Source of the DNA: Agriotes lineatus
Taxonomy: Eukaryota > Arthropoda > Insecta > Coleoptera > Elateridae
Direction of reading: 5' to 3'
Length of the DNA: 64,000 bases
Assembly: GCA_940337035.1 (NCBI GenBank)
Contig: CALNHX010002965.1
Span: 62,001-126,000 of the forward strand
Part shown: positions 50,901 to 54,180 of the stretch, one piece after another
How the letters are laid out: every line of letters starts with the position of its first letter
Position numbering within the stretch: the first letter of the stretch is position 1
Made by a program: the position numbers and the translations under genes
The notes under the pieces: model-generated
Databases searched by the model: none
What the model was told of the DNA's origin: nothing
What the model saw: the letters and a program-made list of their open reading frames with translations, nothing else

Positions 50901-53896
50901 CCACATACAACTATGTGTTCCATATAAAAAAAACACAACTTTATGTTATAACCCGAATTTAGAAACTCTTTTGGACAACACACTACGCCACTGAATTATT
51001 ATCAAAAATAAATAATATTAATACTACTTATGGGAACTTCAAAATTTTGCTACCTCACCCTAAAAGTTTAATTTATTATTATTCATTTCAGATATACATT
51101 TTTCTTACTTTCTGTGGCACCTGGGCGATATGACCAAAATCAAAGTTGGGCGTTGTGACCAGAATCAAAAGTGGGCGTTGTGACCAAGTTGGGCGTTGTG
51201 ACCAAAATCGAAGTTGGGCGTTATGACTAAAGCTGATATTATATGGCAAATGCATATTTTGTATAATTGATATGCCGGCAAAACTGTTTGCATATGTATA
51301 CTAATTATGTAAAAACAAATCGTTTAAGCCAAGTTTCATTTTGCATATTTCGCATATTTACACGTTTTTGAGCATATTTTATGAATTTTGCATATTTGGT
51401 TATATTTAGCAATAATTTGTAATGTATGAAGAACTTTTTAATTTTTTTTTGTAAAATTTACTATTTTATTAAATTTATTAATAAAATTTGTATGTACAAC
51501 TGAGATATATACTTTCACTTTATGCCGTTGGAGTGCAGTGTGCGTATTGAAATGAGCAGAGGAAAGGGGAAGTCCCTGTTAAAATCTTTGACTATATAAA
51601 CATAGACTGCCAGAAACCCCCATTTTTCCCATAGAAGCAGTGTATAAGGAATCGGCCAACACAAAATCCATTTCAAGAGTGTTGGGTGAATAACAGTCTG
51701 GTGGGGTAGGGGAAATCTCATTTTTATGTTGCTTACAACGTAAAGTTGGTGTTGGCAGTCCATGTTTATATAGTCAAACATTAAAATGAATGACGTCTTT
51801 GAATAAAAATTAGAGAAATGAATATACTCATACAAAATAATTGAAATTTTTACATTATTTAGAATACTCCTACTTATTTTCAAAAAAATTAAGAGCATAT
51901 TATGTGCATATATTATAACTCTGGGTGCATATACTGAACAAAATGTATGCATATATATGCGCATATTTTCGTACTTTTGAGTGCATATAATTATCAGCTT
52001 TAGTTATGACCAAAACGGTGGTTTAAGTGGCGTCGATAGCTCTCTCCTATAACAGGCGTCGGTGGGCGTTGTGACCAAGTTGGGCGTTGTGACCAAGTTG
52101 GGCGATGTGACCAGAATCAAAGTTGGGCGTTATGACCAAATTCTGAGTTGGGGTTTGTGACCAGTGGGCGTTGTGTCCAGGCCCCCTATACAATATTTCT
52201 CGTTCCGTGCTTTGGGCATTAATGCTCATAATTTGCAGATATAATTATTTCGATTTGTTTAAATGAAATACCTGGTATATCTCCGTATTTTTGTAAACTT
52301 TTAATGAGCTTTCTTCTGATATTTAATTCCTAGCTCTATATTCAATCGCTTTTCAGATTTAATTTTATCCTGCTTTTTTACGTTTTTTTTTCGTGTTTTG
52401 TTATTTGTGGTTTCCGCAGTGACTGGATTTTTATTTTGTAAACCTGGTTTTTTGCTGTGCATCTTAAGGGGCTTAAAATTGTTTTTTTATGTTCAATTAC
52501 GCATATGTGAAAAACAGTTGAATTTAAGGTAGTGAACTAACAAGTCAAAAAAAAATATTAAAAGGGCTTTTCATTCAAAAAATATACAGGATGTTTCAAA
52601 TTTGCATGGAACAAATATAAGAACGTTATTCTGCATCAAAAAATACGGGAAAAACTCTATAAACGCATATTCTAAAATAATTCATTTCAAAGCTAACCTT
52701 TATCAAAGAATTAAAGATAGCAATTCGTTTTTAAAAGTTTAGATTTAGTAGGCTGGTTTGGTTTTCATTATCTGTATTTTTTACTTACAGCTGTCAAAAT
52801 TATTATGAGTGACTCAGAAGAAAGATATTACTTCGAACAGTTACTATACATGTTACTTAAAAAAATGAAATAAATTATATTGGAACGCATGCTGACTATT
52901 TTTCTATTTTTACTATAGAACAACGTTCACTTATTGTATACAAACCAAAAACATGTGTTGGAACAAAACACCAGCCTACGTTTGACAAACCGATTGCTAT
53001 CTTTAATTCTTTGATGAAGGTGCAATTTTGAAATACCCTGTATGAACATATACGGCGTTCTATTTTTAGAATCCCAAATTATAAAATTTCCAAATGTTGA
53101 GCACCCTGTATGGCATTAATACCAGCAGCTACTATTTCACACTCAAAAAGAAATTCACGAAAAACATAATTTTTAGTAGCGTTTGCCTTCATTCAATTGT
53201 TTTCTGTTACATCAGCCGCCTGAAAGTCAGCATTTTTTTGCATAAAATCGTTAATATCTTCAAAACAGTTGAGGTTAGGTTCGACCCATACTTGATATCA
53301 AAATGAGTAGTATTCCAACGCAAAACTTTTAAGCACCTAAATACCTATAAGGCATTTCATTAAAAAAAAAGTAAGTTTGATTCGCCACACTTTTTTGAGC
53401 CACCCTGTAATGTGCACCACCTTTGTACCTACTACTTTTAAATACACGGGATTTATATAACTCTCATAGCTTTAGAAAAATCTTCCATCCCCACATCGTT
53501 GCCAGACCCGCTGCGCCGCCCATGAACTCACGTTGTTTGGTTAAAAATGTGAGGTTATGCGGCGACGCCACAATCAATAACTTGACTGTCGCTTCGTATT
53601 ACCGAAGCCCACGCGTTTTGCCGCAATAACAACCGACACAAATTAAAAGAAACCCCAACTTTATTCCAGCAACATTCGCCAGGGCATTGTGACGCAGAAG
53701 CATCAATTAATTAATTCAAAAAGGCAGCTCTTATCAGCGGCGGGCTACTAGCAATCCCGAAAACGTTCCTCCCAACCACGTGTTGCTTACCGACTTCTCC
53801 GTCGACTGGCTTTTTGGCTCCAAAGGACTCGCCCGGGAACGTGGTCCCGTCCTCCAGGACCAGGTAGCACGGGGCCCCGTTGCTGCCCTCCGCCAT
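8744..53896 (-). CDS. CAD: CAD trifunctional protein (CPSase II / ATCase / DHOase), complete
   Basis: Starts de novo pyrimidine synthesis in the cytosol: glutamine amidotransferase plus carbamoyl-phosphate synthetase, then aspartate transcarbamoylase and dihydroorotase. Joined exons: 53791-53896, 26602-26740, 26226-26499, 25860-26173, 23013-25809, 22606-22956, 22446-22550, 13532-13774, 11715-13481, 8993-9376, 8744-8941. They give 6,678 nt, 2,225 residues, the same size as animal CAD. Visible signatures are GATase nucleophile FGICLGHQ and VQFHPEH, CPSase GSGGLSIGQAGEFDYSG and its second copy, DHOase DTHVHVRDPG and DHAPHTLEEK, and ATCase STRTSCSFSAAM and HPTQALLDIF. Start ATG at 53896 sits in a strong context (GAAGCCATGG); the frame upstream has no ATG. 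No disabling change was seen. Confidence 0.96.
8993..9376 (-). CDS. CAD: CAD exon 10 (residues 2033-2160), ATCase
   Basis: Acceptor GTATCAACAG, then KASQHCRKPLINAGDGVGEH, HPTQALLDIFTIREE, GDLKNGRTVHSL and PDTDVLYMTRIQRERF. Donor AGG|GTAATG. Confidence 0.94.
9650..10090 (+). pseudogene. mariner-type transposase 3' end, present as an inverted pair
   Basis: Plus strand 9821-10039 encodes the last 72 codons of an IS630/Tc1/mariner transposase: PLDYFLWGYVKSHVYADKPE (third acidic residue region) through RHVRASRGGHMPEIIF. Bases 9650-9775 are an inverted, slightly shortened copy of about 9960-10090, covering the same C-terminal codons and 3' UTR. Internal-deletion derivative; no catalytic core. Confidence 0.7.
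10105..10693. repeat. palindromic MITE-like unit
   Basis: About 200-base arms: ATCAAGTTTGCCGTCGC, GGAAACTGTTAG and AAAGTACGGAATCGCATGCT on the left are inverted on the right as AGCATACGATTCCGTACTTT, CAGTTTCCG and GCGACAGCAAACTTGATAT. No coding. Lies within 9501-10797. Confidence 0.6.
10798..11714. other. rest of CAD intron 9, nothing recognised
   Basis: AT-rich intronic sequence up to the donor at 11713-11714 (complement). Confidence 0.5.
11715..13481 (-). CDS. CAD: CAD exon 9 (residues 1444-2032), DHOase and start of ATCase
   Basis: Acceptor AACTTTAG, then ALRQIRGAPP. DHOase metal ligands are present (HVH at about 1476/1478, the Lys in AALKMYLN, CVHAEGQ, HVCHVARKEE, DHAPHTLEEK). A proline-rich linker (RPISPAPNV) follows, then ATCase begins at HGLTGKHILSVDMFNKEQL with STRTSCSFSAAM. 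Donor CTT|GTAAGT. Confidence 0.95.
13532..13774 (-). CDS. CAD: CAD exon 8 (residues 1363-1443)
   Basis: VESVQWTFENIDDI, FDLVINLPMRNGGARRVSSF, TRRLAIDYSIPLVTDVKCAK. Rest of the MGS-like regulatory domain. Acceptor CGCTGAAG, donor GAG|GTAAAT. It follows the 8.7-kb intron 7 that hosts the Mab-21 gene. Confidence 0.94.
13775..14401. other. CAD intron 7, distal part, with a short duplication
   Basis: A phrase GTTTAAAAATGATTGTGGTA occurs at about 14321 and again near 14382, with AAAATGAATAACAACCGATT between. The latter phrase also occurs right of the foldback element near 17325. No gene. Confidence 0.4.
14482..15575 (+). mobile_element. hAT non-autonomous element, copy 1 (TSD GTTTTTAT)
   Basis: Ends TAGTGATGGGC...GCCCATCACTA, a hAT-type terminus, flanked by a perfect 8-bp duplication GTTTTTAT (14474-14481, 15576-15583). 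No transposase. It carries an internal insertion (14710-14893) that copy 2 at 30990 lacks. Confidence 0.92.
14710..14893. mobile_element. palindromic MITE nested in hAT copy 1 (TSD TAA)
   Basis: Arms CTGCCGGTCTTATAAAGGCC and its inverse are about 60 bases long. TAA is duplicated on both sides (14707-14709, 14894-14896). Copy 2 of the host hAT reads ATTGTATAAATGATT across this point, which is the empty site. A 3-bp TWA target is typical of PIF/Harbinger. Confidence 0.88.
15916..16775 (-). pseudogene. degenerate gene with HAFSGCDTTS motif and Cys-rich C-terminus
   Basis: Read on the minus strand: a segment YFRKPGKGKT/KIYSPQSL, then HAFSGCDTTSSLFNHGK (about 16590-16640), AGENFLIALYG, SLRTYHQVQSWYD, PEEWGWQK, APEALLKFI, a cysteine-rich block (CKCKKGCGRACDCRK, then CSVICTFCNG and SCEN) and an acidic tail. 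This order fits a family of uncharacterised animal proteins, partly TE-borne, with a GCDTTS motif and a CXC-like domain. It is broken by at least two in-frame stops (TAG near 16517, TGA near 16368) and at least two frame changes. The N-terminal part is not visible, and a palindromic insertion sits at its 5' side. Confidence 0.6.
16761..16856. repeat. palindromic repeat, family P copy 1
   Basis: GGAGCAAAAGTATCTTTATG pairs with CATAAAGTATAACTTTTGCTCC, with a GC-rich tip (CGGCTG...CTGCCGAGC). A second, longer copy is at 50275-50397. Confidence 0.8.
17237..18570. other. CAD intron 7 / upstream region of the Mab-21 gene
   Basis: Contains a 22-base phrase (CCTGGCAAYCCCGTTTCTACA) in two tandem copies at about 17564-17607. 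The 5' UTR and promoter of the plus-strand gene must lie here, but no core-promoter element stands out. Confidence 0.4.
18571..18791 (+). CDS. Mab-21 gene exon 1
   Basis: ATG in GATGGG context, myristoylation motif MGSLFS, ends ...MTMMFFDDYQ with donor AAGA|GTGAGT in phase 2. Confidence 0.82.
18571..22132 (+). CDS. Mab-21/NTase-fold domain protein, nested in CAD intron 7
   Basis: Joined exons 18571-18791, 19746-20038, 20091-21577 and 21632-22132 give 2,502 nt, 833 residues, with phases agreeing. It begins MGSLFSKPPKK, a good N-myristoylation signal (Gly2, Ser6) with a basic patch, suggesting membrane attachment. The centre has the Mab-21 hallmark: VPAIGMRWPD, then TEWEVCFPKAERYLEL and helices HGLLVEHIRMLMFWECEANY, LLKSLYEHVSTRQLSHYFI, NHILESPVSYVLFALKRLKY. 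A Ser/acidic insert (about residues 180-285, YDSDDDEEDEEARRKR) precedes it. The nucleotidyltransferase Gly-Ser/acidic triad is not evident (only LLGTSEH), so catalysis is doubtful. The C-terminus is Lys/Gln-rich and low-complexity. It differs from cGLR/cGAS in length and N-terminus. Confidence 0.85.
19746..20038 (+). CDS. Mab-21 gene exon 2
   Basis: Acceptor CTGTTGCAG. Reads EEMRILANTVSERYQRLNSQ, helical, ending EESPENK with donor AAAG|GTACCT. A 52-bp intron follows. Confidence 0.82.
20091..21577 (+). CDS. Mab-21 gene exon 3 (core domain)
   Basis: Acceptor CTTTTTGCAG. Starts GFVKVHLLGTSEH and holds the acidic insert and the whole Mab-21 core and helical domain. Donor GAG|GTAAGA, phase 0. Confidence 0.88.
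21632..22132 (+). CDS. Mab-21 gene exon 4
   Basis: Acceptor ATCGTTACAG. Continues IKLKSQFEGNIVRQIHLLTF and YLKQAWYLTKLLEDI (a last helical pair), then a Glu/Lys-rich, disordered tail to TGA at 22130-22132. Confidence 0.82.
   Translation: MKLKSQFEGNIVRQIHLLTFFIKHYILIAKRSSRLASTKQTLFYLKQAWYLTKLLEDIDLENALTFQETIKEEEENCQKKKAVETTIPSTPQRNSMAFTNEILQVKTKEINIKNLNKSYAANILTHESKPSTSGVKKKGKRQNIADSKSNVLEKTAAGSSARAKSY
22446..22550 (-). CDS. CAD: CAD exon 7 (residues 1328-1362), short exon
   Basis: 35 codons, HKVELLPSMRALNKMGYKLY through FYNEHGVD, flanked by acceptor TTTAATAG and donor GAT|GTAAGT. This is the first strand of the MGS-like regulatory domain that binds UTP/PRPP in animal CAD. Too short to show as an open frame; found by continuity of the family alignment and phase. 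Confidence 0.9.
22562..22567 (+). terminator. candidate polyadenylation signal of the Mab-21 gene
   Basis: This is the first canonical AATAAA after the stop. If used, the 3' UTR crosses CAD exon 7 (22446-22550) in antisense. Weaker variants such as AATAAT near 22385 could end the transcript earlier. Confidence 0.3.
22606..22956 (-). CDS. CAD: CAD exon 6 (residues 1211-1327)
   Basis: DNDLKVIECNVRVSRSFPFV, VKVPQFSFSRLAGADF and LSIGSFK: end of the CPSase B half and entry to the allosteric (MGS-like) region. Donor AAG|GTAATA. Confidence 0.94.
23013..25809 (-). CDS. CAD: CAD exon 5 (residues 278-1210), CPSase A and B halves
   Basis: Long exon with the GATase His/Glu (FHPEH), both ATP-grasp halves (SLGGLGSGFADN in the first, SYVLSGAAMNVAH in the second) and the joining region. 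It ends at FNMQLIAK with donor AAG|GTAGGG. The intron after it is only 56 bp. Confidence 0.95.
25860..26173 (-). CDS. CAD: CAD exon 4 (residues 174-278), glutaminase nucleophile
   Basis: Acceptor ATTTAAG, then KPVTFNPNGSPRICAVDCGL, LFLSNGPGDP and KPIFGICLGHQLL. Cys about 260 is the class I amidotransferase nucleophile. Ends ATGAA|GTAAGT in phase 2. Preceded by a 52-bp intron. Confidence 0.94.
26226..26499 (-). CDS. CAD: CAD exon 3 (residues 82-173)
   Basis: Acceptor GCTTCCAG, then YWFESHRIWATALVVGEYC, the IPGIQGIDTRELTKKIREHG segment and GEVSMQ. Donor CAA|GTAGGT, phase 0. CPSase small-chain domain. Confidence 0.93.
26602..26740 (-). CDS. CAD: CAD exon 2 (residues 36-81)
   Basis: Acceptor TGGTCTAG, then VFQTGMVGYPESLTDPSYH and LTYPIIGNYGVP. 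Donor CCCTA|GTAAGT, phase 2. Identified by conservation with CAD because it contains no internal ATG-initiated frame. Confidence 0.92.
27764..27778 (+). repeat. poly-G tract (15 G)
   Basis: Uninterrupted G run in AT-rich intron; its length may be an assembly estimate. Confidence 0.9.
28417..29183 (-). other. GC-richer intronic island with unassigned open frames
   Basis: Overlapping minus-strand frames at 28417-28744 and 28860-29183 (107 codons) stand out in an AT-rich intron. The translations match no family I recognise and lack splice support. Could be an old TE, an intronic enhancer or a non-coding RNA. Confidence 0.25.
29812..29965 (-). repeat. dispersed repeat, family D copy 1
   Basis: In reverse complement it matches 49985-50135: shared phrases ATCTTTATGGTAAAG, CATTCTAATGATGAGGATGG, TTCACTAGTGAATAAA and AATAATCCATAGCAACT. 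It contains the palindrome TTCACTAGTGAA. Confidence 0.75.
30990..31911 (+). mobile_element. hAT non-autonomous element, copy 2 (TSD CTTATTAC)
   Basis: Same family as 14482-15575 (TAGTGATGGGC ends). A perfect 8-bp duplication CTTATTAC lies at 30982-30989 and 31912-31919. It lacks the palindromic MITE found in copy 1. Confidence 0.93.
32391..32512 (+). repeat. 61-bp tandem duplication inside the transposase
   Basis: GATTTCATTCGGCGAAAACA starts at 32391 and again at 32452; about 50 bases are identical. A 61-bp step changes the frame. Confidence 0.9.
33102..34392 (+). mobile_element. full-length mariner transposon
   Basis: Terminal inverted repeats CGAGGGTAAGGTRAAWARTT at 33102 and, inverted, ending 34392, with TA on both sides (33100-33101, 34393-34394). 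1,291 bp with one intact transposase gene. Removing it restores the host transposase codons TCA CAA TTA GTA GAG. Confidence 0.95.
33277..34326 (+). CDS. mariner transposase, intact (349 aa)
   Basis: Cut-and-paste transposase acting on the flanking TIRs. I choose ATG at 33277 (GTTAAAATGG) because 349 residues is the normal mariner length; the open frame extends upstream through the 5' UTR without good reason. The N-terminal helix-turn-helix region runs MDKFEYHAVIKFFVLDG to about residue 110 (second HTH VSEIAEAVGISEERVRNIL). The linker has WVPQLL, a variant of the family WVPHEL motif. The catalytic DD34D triad is complete: MDETWVHH, HQDNALVH and SPDLAPSDFHLF, with 34 residues between the second and third Asp. 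No stop or frameshift, so it could be active. Confidence 0.93.
   Translation: MDKFEYHAVIKFFVLDGLTHMKIHPKLTKAYGNSAPSMSTVKKWVAEFKHGRTPLEDDPGEGRPKTATTPETIEKVHDIVLDDRRMKVSEIAEAVGISEERVRNILHKELGMKKLCARWVPQLLNADQKQMRKRVSQQCLDQFNRHPTDFLRRFVTMDETWVHHYTPEMKQPSKQWVEAGGSAPKKAKSIASARKVMANVFWDAKGILLIDYLAKGRTITGEYYSNLLDQLDAKIREKRPGLKKKKIIFHQDNALVHKSALAMEKLRDLGYDLLGHPPYSPDLAPSDFHLFPNLKKFVSGKRFASNEEVKRVVDEYFHSLPDSHFQEGILMLEKRWTKCIEVKGDYVEK
35097..35491. mobile_element. palindromic LTR-derived insertion (TSD GTAT)
   Basis: Both ends carry the same LTR 5' terminus, TGTTACGTTTTTAACGTTCG on the left and its inverse on the right. Left part (about 35097-35245) and right part (about 35220-35491) are forward and inverse copies of the 5' half of the solo LTR at 60786-61296. 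Duplication GTAT flanks it (35093-35096, 35492-35495). Confidence 0.75.
35522..35818. mobile_element. 297-bp palindromic MITE (TSD TTA)
   Basis: Ends CGTCTTTGTGTTTAGAATAG and its inverse (CTATTCTAAACACAAAGGCG), with TTA at 35519-35521 and 35819-35821. Inside is a second palindrome (AATTTAATGATACAG...CTGTATCATTAAATT) with GAGACACAATATTGCAGAAA arms. Confidence 0.7.
36101..36905. mobile_element. 805-bp MITE with 185-bp TIRs and 9-bp TSD (Mutator-like)
   Basis: Ends ACCCCTGTGAAGTTAGCACC and inverse, nearly identical for about 185 bases (through TGTGGATCGAAAATTTG). Perfect 9-bp duplication CCAAATATG at 36092-36100 and 36906-36914. A 9-bp duplication plus long TIRs fits Mutator-like elements. The core contains an inner inverted pair (GAACTCGCCGGGGTGCTACT) and a direct repeat of about 190 bases. 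Confidence 0.9.
36966..37238 (-). repeat. copia 3' LTR
   Basis: On the minus strand it starts TGTTAGTACTTGATACC right after the purine tract and ends near CCCGATA. It includes a (GTA)n microsatellite at 37077-37099. Confidence 0.65.
37077..37099 (+). repeat. (GTA)n microsatellite
   Basis: About seven GTA units within the copia 3' LTR. Confidence 0.9.
37239..37250 (-). promoter_or_regulatory. copia polypurine tract
   Basis: AACGAGGGGGAG on the minus strand, immediately before the LTR start TGTTAG; primer for plus-strand DNA synthesis. Confidence 0.65.
37250..38941 (-). pseudogene. copia pol remnant (integrase and reverse transcriptase)
   Basis: Integrase-side fragment at 38702-38941 (QNDVSERRNHALVKI, the copia RTPQQNGVAERxN region). 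Reverse transcriptase at 37859-38248 (GVDYDETFAPVARLSSIRLA) continues in another frame at 37675-37941 (CLLKRAFYSLKQTGRRWYE), then at 37400-37670 a CLGINF and RELVGSLMYLA-like stretch with stops. The YVDD catalytic box was not found, and RNase H is deleted. At least three frame changes. Confidence 0.75.
38942..39394. other. unassigned sequence inside the copia remnant
   Basis: No copia similarity seen and no open frame. It ends next to an inverted-repeat element that starts with an ACAGGGTGTTAAGGAAATGA phrase near 39380. Confidence 0.35.
39395..40045. mobile_element. inverted-repeat element inside the copia remnant
   Basis: GTGCAAATATTTTAACCAGT and GAACAACTTTTCTAT near 39395-39450 are inverted at about 39995-40045 (ATAGAGAAGTTGTTC, GGGTTAAAATATTTGCAGTC). 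The core is a tRNA-derived SINE. Confidence 0.55.
39604..39905 (+). mobile_element. tRNA-derived SINE
   Basis: The head (39604-39676) has an A-box-like CTCAACTGATAAAGTACG, a B box GGGTTCAAACCCC and pairing ends (TACCTC with GAGGTA). The tail (about 39797-39870, CTTATACTTAATGCTATGGT onward) recurs inverted at 58910-58990, which supports a dispersed family. Confidence 0.55.
40549..41080 (-). pseudogene. copia gag remnant
   Basis: Frame starting upstream with VAGIVRIETLKEENYYTWRM (about 41040-40980), continuing after a stop with QQQWITHQKAKSDIIFSI, CKTARDVWLKLE and HTFFDAVDKLNEMDVDINAD. This is the standard copia gag (UBN2-type) layout. No zinc knuckle remains; the sequence leaves the copia match near 40549. 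Confidence 0.75.
41145..41158 (-). promoter_or_regulatory. copia primer-binding site (initiator tRNA-Met anticodon half)
   Basis: Minus strand GGTTATGGGCCCAG is complementary to the anticodon stem-loop of tRNA-iMet (CTGGGCCCATAACC), the half-tRNA primer used by copia. It lies directly after the 5' LTR-like sequence. Confidence 0.75.
41351..42135. other. CAD intron 1, no feature recognised
   Basis: AT-rich. One CACCCTGTATA phrase near 41425 resembles the ends of the CAGGGTG-type MITEs but no partner was found. Confidence 0.4.
42231..42935. mobile_element. CAGGGTG-type MITE nested in the hAT
   Basis: Ends CAAGGTGTTTACAAAATACG and inverse (CACCCTG), arms about 140 bases, flanked by TA. The arms share TATTTTACCCACTTA, AGATCTCAT and GATACAGGGTGTTAAAG-like phrases. 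Confidence 0.75.
43500..44760 (+). pseudogene. probable hAT transposase remnants
   Basis: Scattered frames (43501-43660 KYVKFTKYFQQT; 44102-44299 VATCVVDIIGKKYWK; 44546-44752) lie between the hAT ends. They are Lys/Asn-rich and interrupted, and I cannot place them with certainty in a transposase alignment. The assignment rests mainly on position. Confidence 0.3.
45169..45705 (+). repeat. dispersed hairpin-rich repeat, family A copy 2
   Basis: Matches 3045-3605 over its length, with the same long hairpin (GCGCGAGACATG...CATGTCTCGCGC, 45604-45666). Lies inside the hAT element. Confidence 0.85.
45991..47460. other. CAD intron 1, no feature recognised
   Basis: AT-rich; a GC-rich phrase pair (GCGGGGGCCAATTTTTATTA / CGGGAGCCAATCTTTTTTA) near 46455-46505 is the only local repetition seen. 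Confidence 0.4.
48581..48855 (+). repeat. left array TIR of family 2
   Basis: About nine iterations of GGTCAYAACGCCCAAYTT, some in doublets, some separated by a GATTYTG spacer. Confidence 0.88.
49398..49916 (+). repeat. dispersed hairpin-rich repeat, family A copy 3
   Basis: More diverged copy of 3045-3605, with the same start (CTACGACCACCACTAAAAGT) and end (CTTGTTGCATAAATAGCTAT). Confidence 0.82.
49985..50135 (+). repeat. dispersed repeat, family D copy 2
   Basis: Reverse-complement match to 29812-29965. It holds ACTTTATTCACTAGTGAATA, a near-perfect palindrome. Confidence 0.75.
50275..50397. repeat. palindromic repeat, family P copy 2
   Basis: ATTATGTTATTAGGAGCAAA pairs with the inverse ending at about 50397. 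The tip has an inner stem (TTATCTGCCGAGCTTGCGAGGC...AGATAAG). Same family as 16761-16856. Confidence 0.8.
51115..51226 (-). repeat. right array TIR of family 2, inner part
   Basis: Iterated GTTGGGCGTTGTGACCA-type units, separated from the outer part (52063-52185) by a TA-flanked MITE. Confidence 0.82.
51230..52000. mobile_element. 771-bp MITE inside the right array (TA target)
   Basis: Ends AAGCTGATA...TATCAGCTT flanked by TA. Subterminal regions are crowded with GCATAT/ATATGC. The core has another palindrome (TTTGACTATATAAACATAGAC at 51588 with its inverse near 51755-51780). A 149-codon minus-strand frame here is a by-product of this structure. Confidence 0.65.
52063..52185 (-). repeat. right array TIR of family 2, outer part
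   Basis: GTGGGCGTTGTGACCAAGTT repeated, then GTTGGGGTTTGTGACCAGTG at the very end, mirror of 48581 onward. Confidence 0.88.
53408..53790. other. CAD: start of CAD intron 1
   Basis: From the exon 1 donor (53789-53790, complement) to the CAGGGTGG element. No regulatory element was singled out. Confidence 0.5.
53791..53896 (-). CDS. CAD: CAD exon 1 (residues 1-35)
   Basis: Encodes MAEGSNGAPCYLVLEDG through GEVG, the start of the GATase-coupled small domain. It ends in phase 1 at donor GTCG|GTAAGC. It is the only coding exon 5' of a 27-kb intron. Confidence 0.92.
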
Positions 53897-54180
53897 GGCT
53901 TCACGGTTTTCGTACGGCGGCTTGCGTTGAGTGCAAACACTTAAACACCTCGCACGCTCTTTACTCGACAATGAATTGGTAGTGTTTGTGCGAGTGAGAT
54001 GTCACGGCGGCCTTCGACAGCCCGTACTGGACACAATGCACTTCCCCAGGCCGTTCCTCGTCTGATAAATTTTGAAATCTGCGCAAACCGGTTATCTTTT
54101 GTGCCGCGAACATAGACAGGTAGCTGCTCGAGACGTTTCTGACCTGCGTGGTCGAATTTGACCACGATTAGATTTTTGAG
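53897..54180 (-). promoter_or_regulatory. CAD: CAD 5' UTR and probable promoter region
   Basis: The region is GC-richer than its surroundings with no in-frame ATG before the start codon. No TATA box at a suitable distance was seen. A housekeeping, dispersed-start promoter is the likely form; the start site is not visible. Confidence 0.4.

Larger units (their letters stand above)
48581..52185. mobile_element. DNA transposon with array-type TIRs, family 2 (3.6 kb)
   Basis: Left end GGGGCTATGACACAACGCCC; right end inverse, reading GGGGCCTGGACACAACGCCC. The ends match on through ACTGGTCACAAACCCCAACT. The termini are arrays of GGTCACAACGCCCAACTT with spacer GATT(C/T)T. An 8-bp duplication CTATACA(T/A) flanks it (48573-48580, 52186-52193). 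The interior has no transposase and hosts a family A repeat, a family D repeat, a family P palindrome and a TA-flanked MITE. Confidence 0.85.
47463..53407. mobile_element. CAGGGTGG foldback element, split by a 3.6-kb insertion
   Basis: Starts CAGGGTGGTTCAAAAAAGTG and ends with the inverse (CACTTTTTTGAGCCACCCTG). TA on both sides. The arms match over several hundred bases: TCATTTTGATATCAAGT, GAAAACAATTGAATGAAGG, GTGCTCAACATTTG and ACATAAAAAAACAATTT on the left recur inverted near 53290, 53190, 53095 and 52495. The right arm is longer because of extra sequence at about 52560-52990. The array-TIR element 48581-52185 lies between the arms. Confidence 0.75.

Noticed and set aside
51515..51964. 149-codon minus-strand frame
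   Set aside because: It spans a palindrome inside a MITE and resembles no protein; composition is that of AT-rich repeat.
53897..53971. upstream extension of CAD by 25 codons
   Set aside because: The frame is open but has no ATG; the ATG at 53896 is in strong context and matches the usual CAD N-terminus.
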